Origin: Rhizorhabdus phycosphaerae | Lineage (GTDB): Bacteria > Pseudomonadota > Alphaproteobacteria > Sphingomonadales > Sphingomonadaceae | Direction: 5' to 3' | DNA: 64,000 nucleotides | NCBI RefSeq assembly: GCF_011044255.1 | Contig: NZ_CP049107.1 | Coordinates: 1,240,001-1,304,000 of the forward strand | Part shown: positions 1 through 9,212 of the stretch, piece after piece | Layout of the letters: every line of letters begins with the position of its first letter | Position numbering within the stretch: the stretch's first letter is position 1 | Position numbers and translations under genes: made by a program | Notes under the pieces: generated by a model | Database searches by the model: none | What the model was told of the DNA's origin: nothing | The model's input: the letters and a program-made list of their open reading frames with translations, nothing else

Positions 1-3000
1 GTCATCGTGTCGTTGCCGCTACCGCCATCGAGCGTGTCATTGCCGGCATTGCCGGTCAGCACATCATTACCGTCTCCACCGCTCAGGACATTGTCGCCGC
101 CATTGCCGAGCACGACATTGTTCAGGGCGTTTCCGGCACCGTCGATATCCCCGCTGCCGGCCAATGTCAGATTCTCGATATTGTCGCCGAGCGCGTAGCT
201 GGCCGTGGCGCTGACCGTGTCGGTGCCGCTATTGCGGTCCTCGGCCACCAGATCCTCGGCTTCGTCGACCAGATAGAAGTCGTTGCCGCTCCCCCCGGCC
301 AGCGTGTCGACGCCCTCACCACCGTCGAGCGTGTCGTTGCCTGCTCCGCCCGTCAGGGTATCGTTGCCGCCACCCCCGGCCAGAGCGTTCGCGTTCCCGT
401 TGCCCGAGATGATGTTGGCGAGACCGTTGCCCGTGCCATTAATCGCAGCGCTGCCCGTCAGCGTCAGATTCTCGATATTGTCGCTCAGTCCGTAGGAAAC
501 CGAAGCGTTGACCGCATCTGTCCCCTCGCCTGCCGCCTCGCTCGCAACGTCGCTTACATTGTCGACGGTGTAGCTGTCGTCTCCGATCCCGCCCGCCATC
601 GAATCGGCGCCGCCTCCGCCATCCAGCGCGTCGTTGCCCGCACCGCCTTCGATCCTATCGCTCCCTGCCCCGCCGCTCAGCACATTGTTGCCACTGTTGC
701 CGACCAGGACATTATCCAGCGCGTTTCCGCTGCCAGCAATGTCGGCCGAGCCGGTCAGTCCCAGATTTTCGACGGTGCTGCCGAGCGTGTAACTGATCGA
801 AGCACTGACGCGGTCGACGCCGGCATCCGCCATTTCGGTGACGATATCGCCCGTCGCATCGACGACATAGACGTCGTCACCGGTTCCGCCCGCCATGGCG
901 TCATTGCCCTGGCCGCCGTCGAGCGTATCCGCCCCTTCGTTGCCCGTGAGCGTATCGTTGCCCGATCCGCCGGCGAGCAGATTGCTTCCGGCATTGCCGG
1001 CAATCGCATTGGCGGACGCATTGCCGCGGCCTTCGCTATGGGCTGAACCCGTCAGCGTCAGATTCTCGACATTGGCAGAAAGCATGAAACTATCCGATGC
1101 GCTGACGTCGTCTATGCCGCCATTCGCATCCTCGACGACGATGTCGCCCGCATCGTCGACGACATAGGCATCGTTGCCTGCGCCGCCGGCCATCAGGTCG
1201 ATACCCGCGCCGCCATCCAGCCTGTCATTGCCGGCACCGCCGTTCAGCGTGTCCGCGCCATCGGCGCCCGAGAGATTATTATTTCCGTCATTGCCCGTGA
1301 TGACGTTGGCCAGATGATTGCCGGTGCCGTCGAGATTGCCCGCGCCTGCCAGAAGGAGATTTTCTATTTCGATCGGAGCCAGCTGAAAGCTGACCGAGGC
1401 GGTGACGCTGTCAATGCCTCCGCCTGGCACCTCGCTGATCAGGTCGCCGATATTGTCGACGATATAGACGTCGTCACCAGCACCGCCGACGAGAACATCC
1501 CTATCGCCACCGCCATCGAGCAGATCGTTACCATCGCCGCCGGAAAGAGTGTCCGATCCTGCACCACCGTAAATGCTGTCATTGCCATCGCCGCCGCTAA
1601 GCTGGTTTCCTGCCACATTGCCGGTAAGGATATTCGCGAGCGCATTGCCGATCCCGGAGAGCGCGCCTGTCCCGGCAAGCACCAGATTCTCGACATTGTC
1701 CGGAAGGCTGAAGCTCGCCGACGTGTTGACCGTATCCGTGCCCTGATCGGCCTGTTCTACCACGCTGTCGATAAAGACGGGGCCGCCTTCATCGACGACA
1801 TAGAGATCATCCCCCGTTCCGCCGACCAGACTGTCAGAGCCGGTCCAGCCGACGAGAATGTCGTCACCGGCTCCTCCCTCCAGCGTATCGTTGCCTTCCC
1901 CGCCTGCCAGCACGTTGGAGCCGCTATTGCCGGTCATGGCGTTGGACAGGGCGTTACCGATACCAACGAGCGGCGCGTTGCCGGTCAGGATCAGATTTTC
2001 GACATTGACCGGGAGGTTGTAATTCAGCGAGGCGATGACGAGATCATCGCCCTCATCTTCCCGTTCGATAACGACATCGCCGGCCTGGTCGACCTGATAG
2101 CGATCGTCACCCGCACCGCCGGCCATGGTGTCGTTGCCGGCACCCCCGTCGATACTGTCTCTCGACGCGGTCCCCGTCAGTACGTCGTCGCTGTTGGTCC
2201 CTATAGCCGGACCGATCTGGCCCGGAAGCTGCCCGGCCAGATTGTAGCTGGTGAAATCCTCGACGTTCCGATTCCGGAACACAAGCATCGTGGTCGCCAA
2301 ATAGCCGGATCGGGCACTGCCATCGACATCGACCTGGAAGAGCGTATCCGCGCCCGACTGCACCAGCTTGAAATGCCCGGTGGTGAAGAGATTTCCGCCC
2401 GATACCGCGGGCACCAACACAGAATTTGTAGCATAATCGGCCAAGTCGAGAATATCGCCGTCGTCGCCCGTCTGGAAATCGGCGATCACGCGGGTTCCGC
2501 CCTGATAAGCGCGCGCCGTCTGGAAGAGGCGAAGCGTATCCGAACCGGCGCCGAGCGTCACGTAGGTGCCGGCGCTGGCCAGATAGACGGTCACGATATC
2601 GTCGCCGGCGCCAGCATCGATCACCGCGTTCTCAACCCTGGCGAATATCTCGTCATCGCCGTTGCCGCCGTCCAGCGTGACCCGCTCGGCACGATAGGCG
2701 CTGATACGATCATCGCCGTCGCCGCCCATCATCGTGACCCGGACATTGCCGAAATCGGACGAGATGTAGAGTTCGTCATCTCCACCGCGCCCGTCGATCA
2801 GGTCGCTACCGTCAATGCCGTCGATATGATTGGCATTGTCATCGCCGATCAGCCTGTCGCCATGGCGGGATCCTTCGATGTTCTCGATCCCGATCAGGAT
2901 ATCGGAACCTGCACCCAGCCCGTTATTCTGGACCTGGCCCTGAAGATTTAGATCGATCGAGACCGGATCGCCGGTGTGACGATAGGTAACGGTATCGCTG

Positions 3001-3617
3001 CCCGATCCGCCATCGAGAAGATCGTCATCGGACCCGGCAGGCAAATTCACGCTGCCGAACAGCAGATCGTCTCCACCGCCGCCGCGGAGCGTATCGTTAC
3101 CGTTGCCGCCGAAGAGCGTATCCGGCAATTCGCCGCCGGTGATGCTGTCATTTCCGCTGCCGGTAGCGATGTCGATCCGTTCGACGTCGACGATCGTTCC
3201 GCGCACCGCACCGCCGATCAGGATCGACGCGGCGGAGGCGGGATTGCCGAGGTCGACGGTGACGGCATCACCAACATAGAAATAGATCTCGAGCCGATCG
3301 GTACCCGCGCCGCCGTCGATCAGTTTGACGTCGCTGTCTTGGCTATCGAGATAAGCGCCCGCCAGTATGACGTCATCGCCATTGCCGCCGAAGAAGCTAT
3401 CGCTGCCTTCGATCCCGGACAGCGTATCCGCCCCGTCCCCGCCTTCCAGCCGATCGTCTCCCGCACCGCCGATAAGCGTGTCGGCACCAGCCGTTCCGTT
3501 GATAAGCATGAGCCCCCCGGCGCGATAGTCAGCGGCTGGTATAGCCTGAAAGCTCTGGAAACCCAGAGTTTGCTGGGCAGAAAAAGATCCGTTCTGGTTC
3601 TGATTTGCCTGCGCCAT
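1..3617 (-). CDS. Giant RTX (haemolysin-type calcium-binding) repeat protein, 3' end outside window
   Basis: The minus frame is open from an ATG at 3617 to the left edge, giving 1205 codons with the C-terminus missing. After about 25 residues rich in N and Q (MAQANQNQNGSFSAQQ) come dense RTX nonapeptides of the form GGxGxDxL (for example GGAGDDRLEGGDGADTL), which bind calcium and fold into beta-rolls. From about residue 500 the protein consists of larger modules joining a segment like YVVDxxGDxVxE, a VENLxLTG segment and a block of RTX nonapeptides. Such proteins are normally exported unfolded by type I secretion (ABC/HlyD/TolC) with a C-terminal signal, which would lie off the window. No catalytic domain is visible, so an adhesin or surface-layer-like role is inference. 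An internal Met at residue 31 is an alternative start. The protein family is clear; the function is not. Confidence 0.9.
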   Translation of the reverse strand, partial: MAQANQNQNGSFSAQQTLGFQSFQAIPAADYRAGGLMLINGTAGADTLIGGAGDDRLEGGDGADTLSGIEGSDSFFGGNGDDVILAGAYLDSQDSDVKLIDGGAGTDRLEIYFYVGDAVTVDLGNPASAASILIGGAVRGTIVDVERIDIATGSGNDSITGGELPDTLFGGNGNDTLRGGGGDDLLFGSVNLPAGSDDDLLDGGSGSDTVTYRHTGDPVSIDLNLQGQVQNNGLGAGSDILIGIENIEGSRHGDRLIGDDNANHIDGIDGSDLIDGRGGDDELYISSDFGNVRVTMMGGDGDDRISAYRAERVTLDGGNGDDEIFARVENAVIDAGAGDDIVTVYLASAGTYVTLGAGSDTLRLFQTARAYQGGTRVIADFQTGDDGDILDLADYATNSVLVPAVSGGNLFTTGHFKLVQSGADTLFQVDVDGSARSGYLATTMLVFRNRNVEDFTSYNLAGQLPGQIGPAIGTNSDDVLTGTASRDSIDGGAGNDTMAGGAGDDRYQVDQAGDVVIEREDEGDDLVIASLNYNLPVNVENLILTGNAPLVGIGNALSNAMTGNSGSNVLAGGEGNDTLEGGAGDDILVGWTGSDSLVGGTGDDLYVVDEGGPVFIDSVVEQADQGTDTVNTSASFSLPDNVENLVLAGTGALSGIGNALANILTGNVAGNQLSGGDGNDSIYGGAGSDTLSGGDGNDLLDGGGDRDVLVGGAGDDVYIVDNIGDLISEVPGGGIDSVTASVSFQLAPIEIENLLLAGAGNLDGTGNHLANVITGNDGNNNLSGADGADTLNGGAGNDRLDGGAGIDLMAGGAGNDAYVVDDAGDIVVEDANGGIDDVSASDSFMLSANVENLTLTGSAHSEGRGNASANAIAGNAGSNLLAGGSGNDTLTGNEGADTLDGGQGNDAMAGGTGDDVYVVDATGDIVTEMADAGVDRVSASISYTLGSTVENLGLTGSADIAGSGNALDNVLVGNSGNNVLSGGAGSDRIEGGAGNDALDGGGGADSMAGGIGDDSYTVDNVSDVASEAAGEGTDAVNASVSYGLSDNIENLTLTGSAAINGTGNGLANIISGNGNANALAGGGGNDTLTGGAGNDTLDGGEGVDTLAGGSGNDFYLVDEAEDLVAEDRNSGTDTVSATASYALGDNIENLTLAGSGDIDGAGNALNNVVLGNGGDNVLSGGDGNDVLTGNAGNDTLDGGSGNDTM
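165..2000 (-). repeat. Tandem ~297-bp modules inside the RTX gene
   Basis: The DNA encoding the VENLxLTG segment (plus-strand text near cagattctcgacattg) recurs with its first base at about 168, 465, 762, 1059, 1356, 1683 and 1992. The first four intervals are exactly 297 bp (99 codons) and the next two are 327 and 309 bp. Each unit carries one Y-x-V-D segment, one VENL segment and about four RTX nonapeptides. The copies differ in sequence but keep frame, as expected for a protein that grows and shrinks by in-frame recombination. Confidence 0.85.
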
Positions 3618-3763
3618 CCGGGGCCCCGCAGTGCCGTCACGACAGCTCGGACGCGCGCTTTGGCGAGCCTCGTTCGCGTGCCCTCCTGATCGCCATGGCG
3701 AGGCTCAAACAGCCAGCGCCGTCACCTCGATGAAGGAGGGGATCCACCAATGCTTCCAGCGTT

Positions 3764-3830
3764 AAAAATTATATTGATATCGATTTAATTTGCTGACAGG
3801 ATGGTTTCATCAAGGAGAGGTGGATCGGTG
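3764..3830 (+). promoter_or_regulatory. Duplicated leader: operator motif, ribosome site and GTG start (copy A)
   Basis: This stretch matches the leader of the amidohydrolase operon at 19829-19895 almost base for base, with one single-base length difference. Shared elements in order: AAAATTATATTGAT, then TCGAT, TGCTGACAGGATG, CATCAAGGAGAGG (ribosome site) and GTGGCTG (start codon plus the next codon). The core ATTGATATCGAT is at 3773-3784. The GTG at 3828-3830 begins only a short out-of-frame reading frame, so this copy no longer drives its original gene. Confidence 0.8.
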
Positions 3831-4195
3831 GCTGCGCTCGAACCGGGCGGGCCCCGACCGGGCCTCGGTCATCAGCAGCCTGTCCATTCGCGGCCGGCGA
3901 CCGGATCGACCTGTCGGCGATCGACGCCGACCTTGGCACGCCAGGCAACACCGCCTTCACCGATGTCGGCGACAATGTCTTCACGGGTTTGGCGGGGGAA
4001 TTGCGCCGGGTCGAAATCGCCAGCGGACACTGGCTGGTCGAAGGCGACACGAACGGAGATGGGGTCGCCGATCTGGCACTCGAGATCTTCACCGCATCCG
4101 GGCACGCTCTGGGCGTGGCCGACATCGACGTACGGGAAACGCACAACGGGATCGATCCCCTGGTAGCGGACGGATCATTCAGCATGGGATACTGA
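3831..4195 (+). pseudogene. C-terminal remnant of an RTX/serralysin-type secreted protein
   Basis: From about 3887 the second frame reads FAAGDRIDLSAIDADLG and continues through VEGDTNGDGVADLALEI to a TGA at 4193-4195. This is the classic C-terminal type I secretion target domain of serralysin/RTX proteins (the M10 C-terminal family): an acidic GDRIDLS strand, a GDTNGDG calcium-like loop, then a short hydrophobic tail. No start codon in this frame lies before 3989, and the adjoining GTG start at 3828 is in another frame. Just upstream, frame 1 reads ASVISSLSI, where a normal gene would have VISDF before the GDRID block. A frameshift as well as truncation is therefore likely. It is the broken 3' end of a gene whose front was replaced by the leader sequence. 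Confidence 0.75.
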
Positions 4196-4226
4196 GGTCG
4201 CTCGCGCTGTTCATGCCGGCCGCTCA

Positions 4227-7200
4227 TCAGGACGGCCGCTCGTTGGAGGGTATGGCATGCTCGGGAGGAGCCAACTCCCCCCGACCGTCGTCGGAAGGCG
4301 GCGTGACGCGGTACCAGATCGCGTAAAGCGCGGGCAGGAACACCAGCGTCAGCGCGGTTCCGCCGATCGTGCCACCGATCAGGGTGAATGCCAGCGATCC
4401 CCAGAAGACCGAGAAGGTCAGCGGGATGAAGGCGAGCACGGCGGCGAGTGCCGTCAGGATCACCGGCCTGGCGCGCTGGACCGTCGCCTCGACAACGGCA
4501 TGATAGGGGGCGAGGCCCTCCGCCTCGTTGGTGTGAATCTGCCCAACCAGGATCAGCGTGTTGCGCATGATGATGCCGGCAAGCCCGATGAGACCGAGGA
4601 TCGCGTTGAAGCCGAAGGGCTGCTGGAAGATCAGCAGCGTCGGAACAACGCCCACCAGCGCCAGCGGCGCCGTGAGCAGCACCATCGCCATCGCCGACAT
4701 GGAGCGGACCTGGAAGATGATCACCACCATCATCAGCACGATCATGAGCGGGAAGACCGCGGCGAGCGCCTTGTTGGCCTTGCCGGACTCTTCCAGCGAA
4801 GCGGCGGTCTCGATCTTGAAGCCGGCCGGCAAGGTCGACACGATCGGCTCGATGTCCTTGAGCACCTGGTTCGCCACGTCGGGCGGCTGGAGACCGTCGG
4901 CGATGTCCCCGCGCACCGTGATCGTCGTATAGCGGTCGCGACGACGCAGGATCGGTTCCTCCATCCGTATCTCGATCTTCCCGATCTGCTCGAGCGGAAC
5001 CCGCTGCCCGGCACTCCCGACAAGGGTGAAGCCATTCAGCCGTGCGGGATCGAGCCGATCCGGACCCGCACTGCGCGCGACCACATCTACCGTCCGAATG
5101 TCCTCGCGAACCTGGGTGACAGTCACCCCGGTCAGCAGGAACTGCAATTGCTCCCCCGCATCCTGCGAGCTCAGCCCGATCGATCGCAATCGATCCTGAT
5201 CCAGCACGAAATGCGCCGTCGGCACCCGCTCGCCCCAGTCGGTGTTGACCTGGCGCATGGACGGATTGGCGAGCATCACGCCGCGCACCCGCTCGGCGAT
5301 GGCACGGACCTTCGCGGCGTCCGGCCCCATCACCCGGAACGCGACCGGGAAAGGCGAATAAGGACCGAACACGATCTGCGTGGCGCGAATTCGGGCTTCG
5401 GGCGCCAGCCCTTCGGCAGCGGCGCGACGGACACGGCGCGTCAGGGTCTCGCGGGCCTCCTGGTCCGGCGTCAGGATCACGATCTTCGCGAAAGACGGGT
5501 CGGGGAGCTCGGGCGAAATAGCGAGAAAGAAGCGAGGCGCGCCCTGCCCGATATAGGATGTCACGATCCGGGATTCGGGCTGCTTCCTCAGCCACGCCTC
5601 GACCTTGGCGGTCGCAGCGCTCGTCGCCTCGATACTGCTGCCCTCCGGCATCTGGACCTCGACGAAAACTTCGGGCCGGTCCGAAATCGGAAAGAACTGC
5701 TGCTTGACCAGCCCCATCGCCAGCACCGCGACGATCAGTAGTCCAGCGACCGACAACAGAACCTTCTTCTTATGGGCTATCGTCCAGCCGACCATCGAGC
5801 GAAGCTTCTGGTAGCGCGGCGTACCGTAGATCGCGGCATGGCCTCCCTCGATCGGCTTGATGTCGGGCAGCAGCTTTACGCCGAGATAGGGCGTGAAGAT
5901 CACCGCCACCACCCAGGAGGCGAGCAATGCGAAGCCGACCACCCAGAAGATGTTGCCGGCATATTCGCCCGCGCTCGACTTGGCGAAACCCACTGGCATA
6001 AGACCAATCGTCGTCACCAGCGTGCCCGCCAGCATCGGCGCAGCCGTATGGCTCCATGCGAAGGTGGACGCGAAGATACGATCGCGCCCTTCCTCCATCT
6101 TCACGACCATCGTCTCGATGATGATGATCGCGTCGTCGACGAGCAGTCCCAGCGCCAGGATCAGGGCGCCCAGCGTGATCCGGTCGAAATCGCGGCCGGT
6201 CGCCAGCATGATCACGAACACCGCGGCCAGCGTCAGCGGAACAGCCATCGCCACCACGATCCCGACCCGCCAGCCCATGCTGATCAGGCTGACCGCGATC
6301 ACGACCGCGAGCGCCACCACGAATTTCAGCATGAACTCGCTATAGGCTTCCTGGATGTTGACGGCCTGGTCGGTGACCTTGTCGAAGGACAGGCCCAGCG
6401 GCATCTCGGAGGCGATCGCACCCGCCTCCTTTTCCAGGTCGCGACCCAGCTGAAGGCCGTTATAGCGCTCCTTCATGACCACGCCGAGGATCAGCGTGGG
6501 CTCGCCCTGGTGGCGGATCAGGAAGGTCGAGGGATCCTCATAGCCGCGCCGGACGGTGGCGATGTCGGCCAGTTTGAGGGTTCGTCCTGCGGCGACGATC
6601 GGCGTGTCGCGGATCTTGTCGAGATCGTCGAGCGCGCCGTCGAGCCGCACGAGCAGTTGCGGGCCCTTGGTGTCGATCGAACCTGCCGGGGTGATGAGGT
6701 TCCGGTTGGCCAGCGCTGCAAAGATGTCGCGCGCCGAGACACCCAGATTGGCGAGGCGGTCGGAAGAAATCTCGACGAAAATCCGCTCGGGTCGCTCGCC
6801 GACGATGTTGACCTTCTTGACGCCCGGCACGTGCAGCAGGCGCTGGCGGATCTGCTCGGCCTCCCGCACCAGCAAACGTTGCGGCTCGCCCTTGGCCTTG
6901 AGCGCGTAGAGGGCGAAGGTGACGTCGCCATATTCGTCATTGACGAACGGCCCCTGGACTCCGCGCGGCAATTGGGCCGCCGCATCGCCCAGCTTCTTGC
7001 GCGCCTGATAGAATTCTTCCGGCACCGCAGACGGTGGGGTCGAATCCTTCAACGTCACCGTCGTGAACGCTAGTCCAGGGCGGGTGAACGTCTCCGACCG
7101 GTCGTACCAGCGCAGCTCCTGCATGCGCTTTTCCAGCGGCTCGGCCACCTGATCCTGCATCTCCTGCGCCGTCGCGCCGGGCCAGGTCGTGACGACCGTC

Positions 7201-7343
7201 ATCGCCTTGATGGTGAAGGTCGGATCCTCGGCGCGGCCAAGCTGTAGAAAGGCGTAAAGCCCGGCGAGCGAAACCGCGATGAGCAGGAACAGGGTGACGG
7301 CGCGTTCGCGGACAGCCAGGGCGGAAAGGTTGAACCCGCTCAT
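4227..7343 (-). CDS. RND-family efflux pump, inner-membrane transporter (AcrB/MexB-like)
   Basis: The protein has 1038 residues, the standard RND length. It begins MSGFNLSALAVRER with the first membrane helix at about 12-33. Porter-domain motifs follow (TTWPGATAQEMQDQV near 51-65), and the fourth helix has the paired aspartates of the proton relay in GLLVDDAIIIIE. The end is GTIGGTALTLVFLPALYA with a short cytoplasmic tail. It uses the proton gradient to drive substrates from periplasm or membrane into a TolC-type channel. The start ATG overlaps the TGA of the adaptor gene by 4 nt (ATGA), so the two are translationally coupled; a longer frame upstream is a shadow. Substrate cannot be told from sequence. 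It is controlled with its partners by the TetR gene and palindromic operators nearby. Confidence 0.95.
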   Translation of the reverse strand: MSGFNLSALAVRERAVTLFLLIAVSLAGLYAFLQLGRAEDPTFTIKAMTVVTTWPGATAQEMQDQVAEPLEKRMQELRWYDRSETFTRPGLAFTTVTLKDSTPPSAVPEEFYQARKKLGDAAAQLPRGVQGPFVNDEYGDVTFALYALKAKGEPQRLLVREAEQIRQRLLHVPGVKKVNIVGERPERIFVEISSDRLANLGVSARDIFAALANRNLITPAGSIDTKGPQLLVRLDGALDDLDKIRDTPIVAAGRTLKLADIATVRRGYEDPSTFLIRHQGEPTLILGVVMKERYNGLQLGRDLEKEAGAIASEMPLGLSFDKVTDQAVNIQEAYSEFMLKFVVALAVVIAVSLISMGWRVGIVVAMAVPLTLAAVFVIMLATGRDFDRITLGALILALGLLVDDAIIIIETMVVKMEEGRDRIFASTFAWSHTAAPMLAGTLVTTIGLMPVGFAKSSAGEYAGNIFWVVGFALLASWVVAVIFTPYLGVKLLPDIKPIEGGHAAIYGTPRYQKLRSMVGWTIAHKKKVLLSVAGLLIVAVLAMGLVKQQFFPISDRPEVFVEVQMPEGSSIEATSAATAKVEAWLRKQPESRIVTSYIGQGAPRFFLAISPELPDPSFAKIVILTPDQEARETLTRRVRRAAAEGLAPEARIRATQIVFGPYSPFPVAFRVMGPDAAKVRAIAERVRGVMLANPSMRQVNTDWGERVPTAHFVLDQDRLRSIGLSSQDAGEQLQFLLTGVTVTQVREDIRTVDVVARSAGPDRLDPARLNGFTLVGSAGQRVPLEQIGKIEIRMEEPILRRRDRYTTITVRGDIADGLQPPDVANQVLKDIEPIVSTLPAGFKIETAASLEESGKANKALAAVFPLMIVLMMVVIIFQVRSMSAMAMVLLTAPLALVGVVPTLLIFQQPFGFNAILGLIGLAGIIMRNTLILVGQIHTNEAEGLAPYHAVVEATVQRARPVILTALAAVLAFIPLTFSVFWGSLAFTLIGGTIGGTALTLVFLPALYAIWYRVTPPSDDGRGELAPPEHAIPSNERPS

Positions 7344-8437
7344 TGCGCTTGCTCGACCGACAGGCGAACGGCTTCGCCTTCGTGGAGCAAATGGGCGCCG
7401 AGCGCGACGAAACGCTCGCCGGGTCGCAGCCCTGCGGCGATCGTCGCAGTCTCCTCGGCGACTCCGACCAGGCGGACCGGGCGCCAGCGGGCCTGGAGCG
7501 GCGTTCCCGCGACGACCCAAACGCCCGGCCCCTTGCCATTGTCATGGATGGCCGCAAGCGGCACCTCCATCGACCCGGCCGCCTTGCGCTCGGCAAGTTC
7601 GACGGTGATCGTCGAACCGAGCGGCGCCCGGGCGGCGGCGCCCTCCAGAACGTAACGCGCTTCGTACGTCCGGGTCAGCGGATCGGCGGCGTTGGACAGC
7701 TGCCGTAGCCGCGCCCGGCTGGTGCCCCCACCCACGAAAGCGTTGGCGCGCGCCACCGAGCCGATCGGCGGCCGAACCGCCTCCGGCAGATCGACAACGG
7801 CCTCGCGCGCACCGGCACGGGCCAGCTTCACGACGGTCTGGCCGGCCGCAACGACCTGCCCGGGTTCGGCCAGTGTTTCGACGACGATCCCATCGGCATC
7901 GGCCAGGAGGACCGAATAGCCGGCCTCGTTGCGCGCAACGTCCGCCTGGGCTTCGGTCGCCTTCAGCTGCGCCTGCGCAGCATCCGCCGCCGCCTTCGCC
8001 TGATCATAGGCCGAAGCGGAAATCGCTCCCGCAGAGACAAGATCGCGAAGCCGGCGCTCGTCCGCAGCCGTCTGCAATGCTCTCGCCCGGGCCGCCTCGA
8101 CGAAGCGGCCCTGTGCCGCAGCCGCAAGCGCCAGATCGGTTCGGTCGATGCGCATCAGCGGCTGGCCGCGCCTGACAGCCTGTCCGGTATCGACCAGCCG
8201 GGCAACGACCTTTCCAGGGACGCGGAAGCCGAGGTCGCTCTGGATCCGCGCAGAGACGACGCCGGTAAAGGCCCGACTGCGCGCTCCACCGCCCATAGCT
8301 GTGGCGACCCGCACGAGTTGCGGCCCTGTCCGGGGGTCGTCCTCGCTCTTCGTGCAGGCCGAAAGCGACAGCGCCACCGCGCTCGTCATCATGAGAAATC
8401 GAATCGGAGTCGATCGGGACAAATTGGTTCGGGACAT
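7340..8437 (-). CDS. RND efflux periplasmic adaptor (membrane fusion protein, HlyD/AcrA family)
   Basis: A lipoprotein signal (MSRTNLSRSTPIRFLMMTSAVALSLSAC) ends in the lipobox LSAC, so the mature protein should be tethered to a membrane by its N-terminal Cys. The body of about 365 residues shows the barrel-sandwich half GFRVPGKVVARLVDTGQ, an alanine-rich helical hairpin (about 115-165), the second half ADGIVVETLAEPGQVVAAGQ and C-terminal beta-barrels. The adaptor bridges the pump to the outer-membrane channel. The ATG at 8437 is preferred over 8473 because it starts the signal peptide and has GGAG about 10 nt upstream. Operator 1 (8477-8500) lies directly upstream. Confidence 0.93.
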   Translation of the reverse strand: MSRTNLSRSTPIRFLMMTSAVALSLSACTKSEDDPRTGPQLVRVATAMGGGARSRAFTGVVSARIQSDLGFRVPGKVVARLVDTGQAVRRGQPLMRIDRTDLALAAAAQGRFVEAARARALQTAADERRLRDLVSAGAISASAYDQAKAAADAAQAQLKATEAQADVARNEAGYSVLLADADGIVVETLAEPGQVVAAGQTVVKLARAGAREAVVDLPEAVRPPIGSVARANAFVGGGTSRARLRQLSNAADPLTRTYEARYVLEGAAARAPLGSTITVELAERKAAGSMEVPLAAIHDNGKGPGVWVVAGTPLQARWRPVRLVGVAEETATIAAGLRPGERFVALGAHLLHEGEAVRLSVEQAQ

Positions 8438-8476
8438 GAGGCGTTCTCCGCGCGGGATATCGCCCTGTCTCATCGA

Positions 8477-8500
8477 GTGACCAATATGTCAACTGGTCAC
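8477..8500. promoter_or_regulatory. Palindromic operator 1 of the efflux system
   Basis: GTGACCA (8477-8483), a 10-nt spacer and TGGTCAC (8494-8500) form a perfect inverted repeat between the TetR stop and the adaptor start. The same arms and spacer length recur at 9164-9187, so both are likely binding sites of the TetR protein encoded between them. Confidence 0.85.
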
Positions 8501-8508
8501 AAACCTTA

Positions 8509-9126
8509 TCAGGGTGCGAGGCTCCGCAGCACCAGATTGGCGACCTCGTTGGGCGCATCGGGAAGCACATCGAGATTATGCTGCAGCATCATCGGGTTCA
8601 TGAAGGGTTGCATGACCTGGAGGATGCCGCGGCACGTCTCGTCGAGCGGCGTCTTGCGCTCGAACTCGCCCGCTTCGCGCCCTTCCCGGATGATTTGCTG
8701 GAGGATGTCGGACACCTCCTTCAGATAGGCACGGGACGACCCCCAATCCTCCAGAGTGGATACTGCGGCGATATCGTAAAGCTTGCGCTCGGCAAAAAAG
8801 AGGGTGGTACTTTGTTCGACTATAGCTCTGAAAAGGCGCCTGAATTTTTCCGAAGCGGTCGGGGCGTCGGCCAATGCCACATGGATCGTCTGCACGATTT
8901 GACAGAGGCAGCCCGAACAGATCGCTTCGCCGATCGCCTGTTTAGACTCGAAGAATTTATAGATGTAGCCCTTCGAAAAGCCGATCGCCCTGGCAAGATC
9001 GGAAACCGTCGTCTTGTCATAGCCATAGAGGGTGAAATGCTCTTTGGCGGCAGCGATGATGGCATCGCGCTTCTCGGTCTCGGCGGGTCCACGCTGGCCG
9101 GCTGTGGCGGGGATCATCTGCGTCAT
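8509..9126 (-). CDS. TetR-family transcriptional regulator of the efflux genes
   Basis: The 205-residue protein has an N-terminal TetR helix-turn-helix (EKRDAIIAAAKEHFTLYGY through TTVSDLARAIGFSKGYIYKF, about 18-58) and an all-helical ligand-binding C-terminal half with a CSGCLC cysteine cluster near residue 70. Genes of this type repress neighbouring efflux genes and release DNA when the pump substrate binds. The gene lies between two identical-arm palindromes and is upstream of the adaptor and pump on the same strand, divergent from the outer-membrane factor. Autoregulation and joint repression are therefore the simple reading. The effector is unknown. Confidence 0.92.
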   Translation of the reverse strand: MTQMIPATAGQRGPAETEKRDAIIAAAKEHFTLYGYDKTTVSDLARAIGFSKGYIYKFFESKQAIGEAICSGCLCQIVQTIHVALADAPTASEKFRRLFRAIVEQSTTLFFAERKLYDIAAVSTLEDWGSSRAYLKEVSDILQQIIREGREAGEFERKTPLDETCRGILQVMQPFMNPMMLQHNLDVLPDAPNEVANLVLRSLAP

Positions 9127-9163
9127 GGGGGCCTATGATAATTGGTGAGACGATTGACAACAA

Positions 9164-9187
9164 GTGACCATATTGTACATTGGTCAC
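9164..9187. promoter_or_regulatory. Palindromic operator 2 of the efflux system (divergent promoter region)
   Basis: GTGACCA (9164-9170), a 10-nt spacer and TGGTCAC (9181-9187) repeat the arms of operator 1 exactly. The site lies in the 86-bp gap between the divergent TetR and outer-membrane factor genes, 26 bp before the chosen OMF start. Confidence 0.85.
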
Positions 9188-9212
9188 ATCACCTTTGGAC
9201 GAAATCTGGACA

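Noticed and set aside
1314-3689. Long plus-strand open frames (545 and 237 aa) opposite the RTX gene
   Set aside because: They are antisense shadows of the highly regular RTX repeats. Their products are repetitive and family-free, while the minus frame gives perfect RTX motifs.
4257-7073. Long plus-strand open frames (494 and 433 aa) opposite the RND pump
   Set aside because: Antisense frames in GC-rich DNA, rich in His/Arg/Asp without any domain. The minus frame is a textbook RND transporter.
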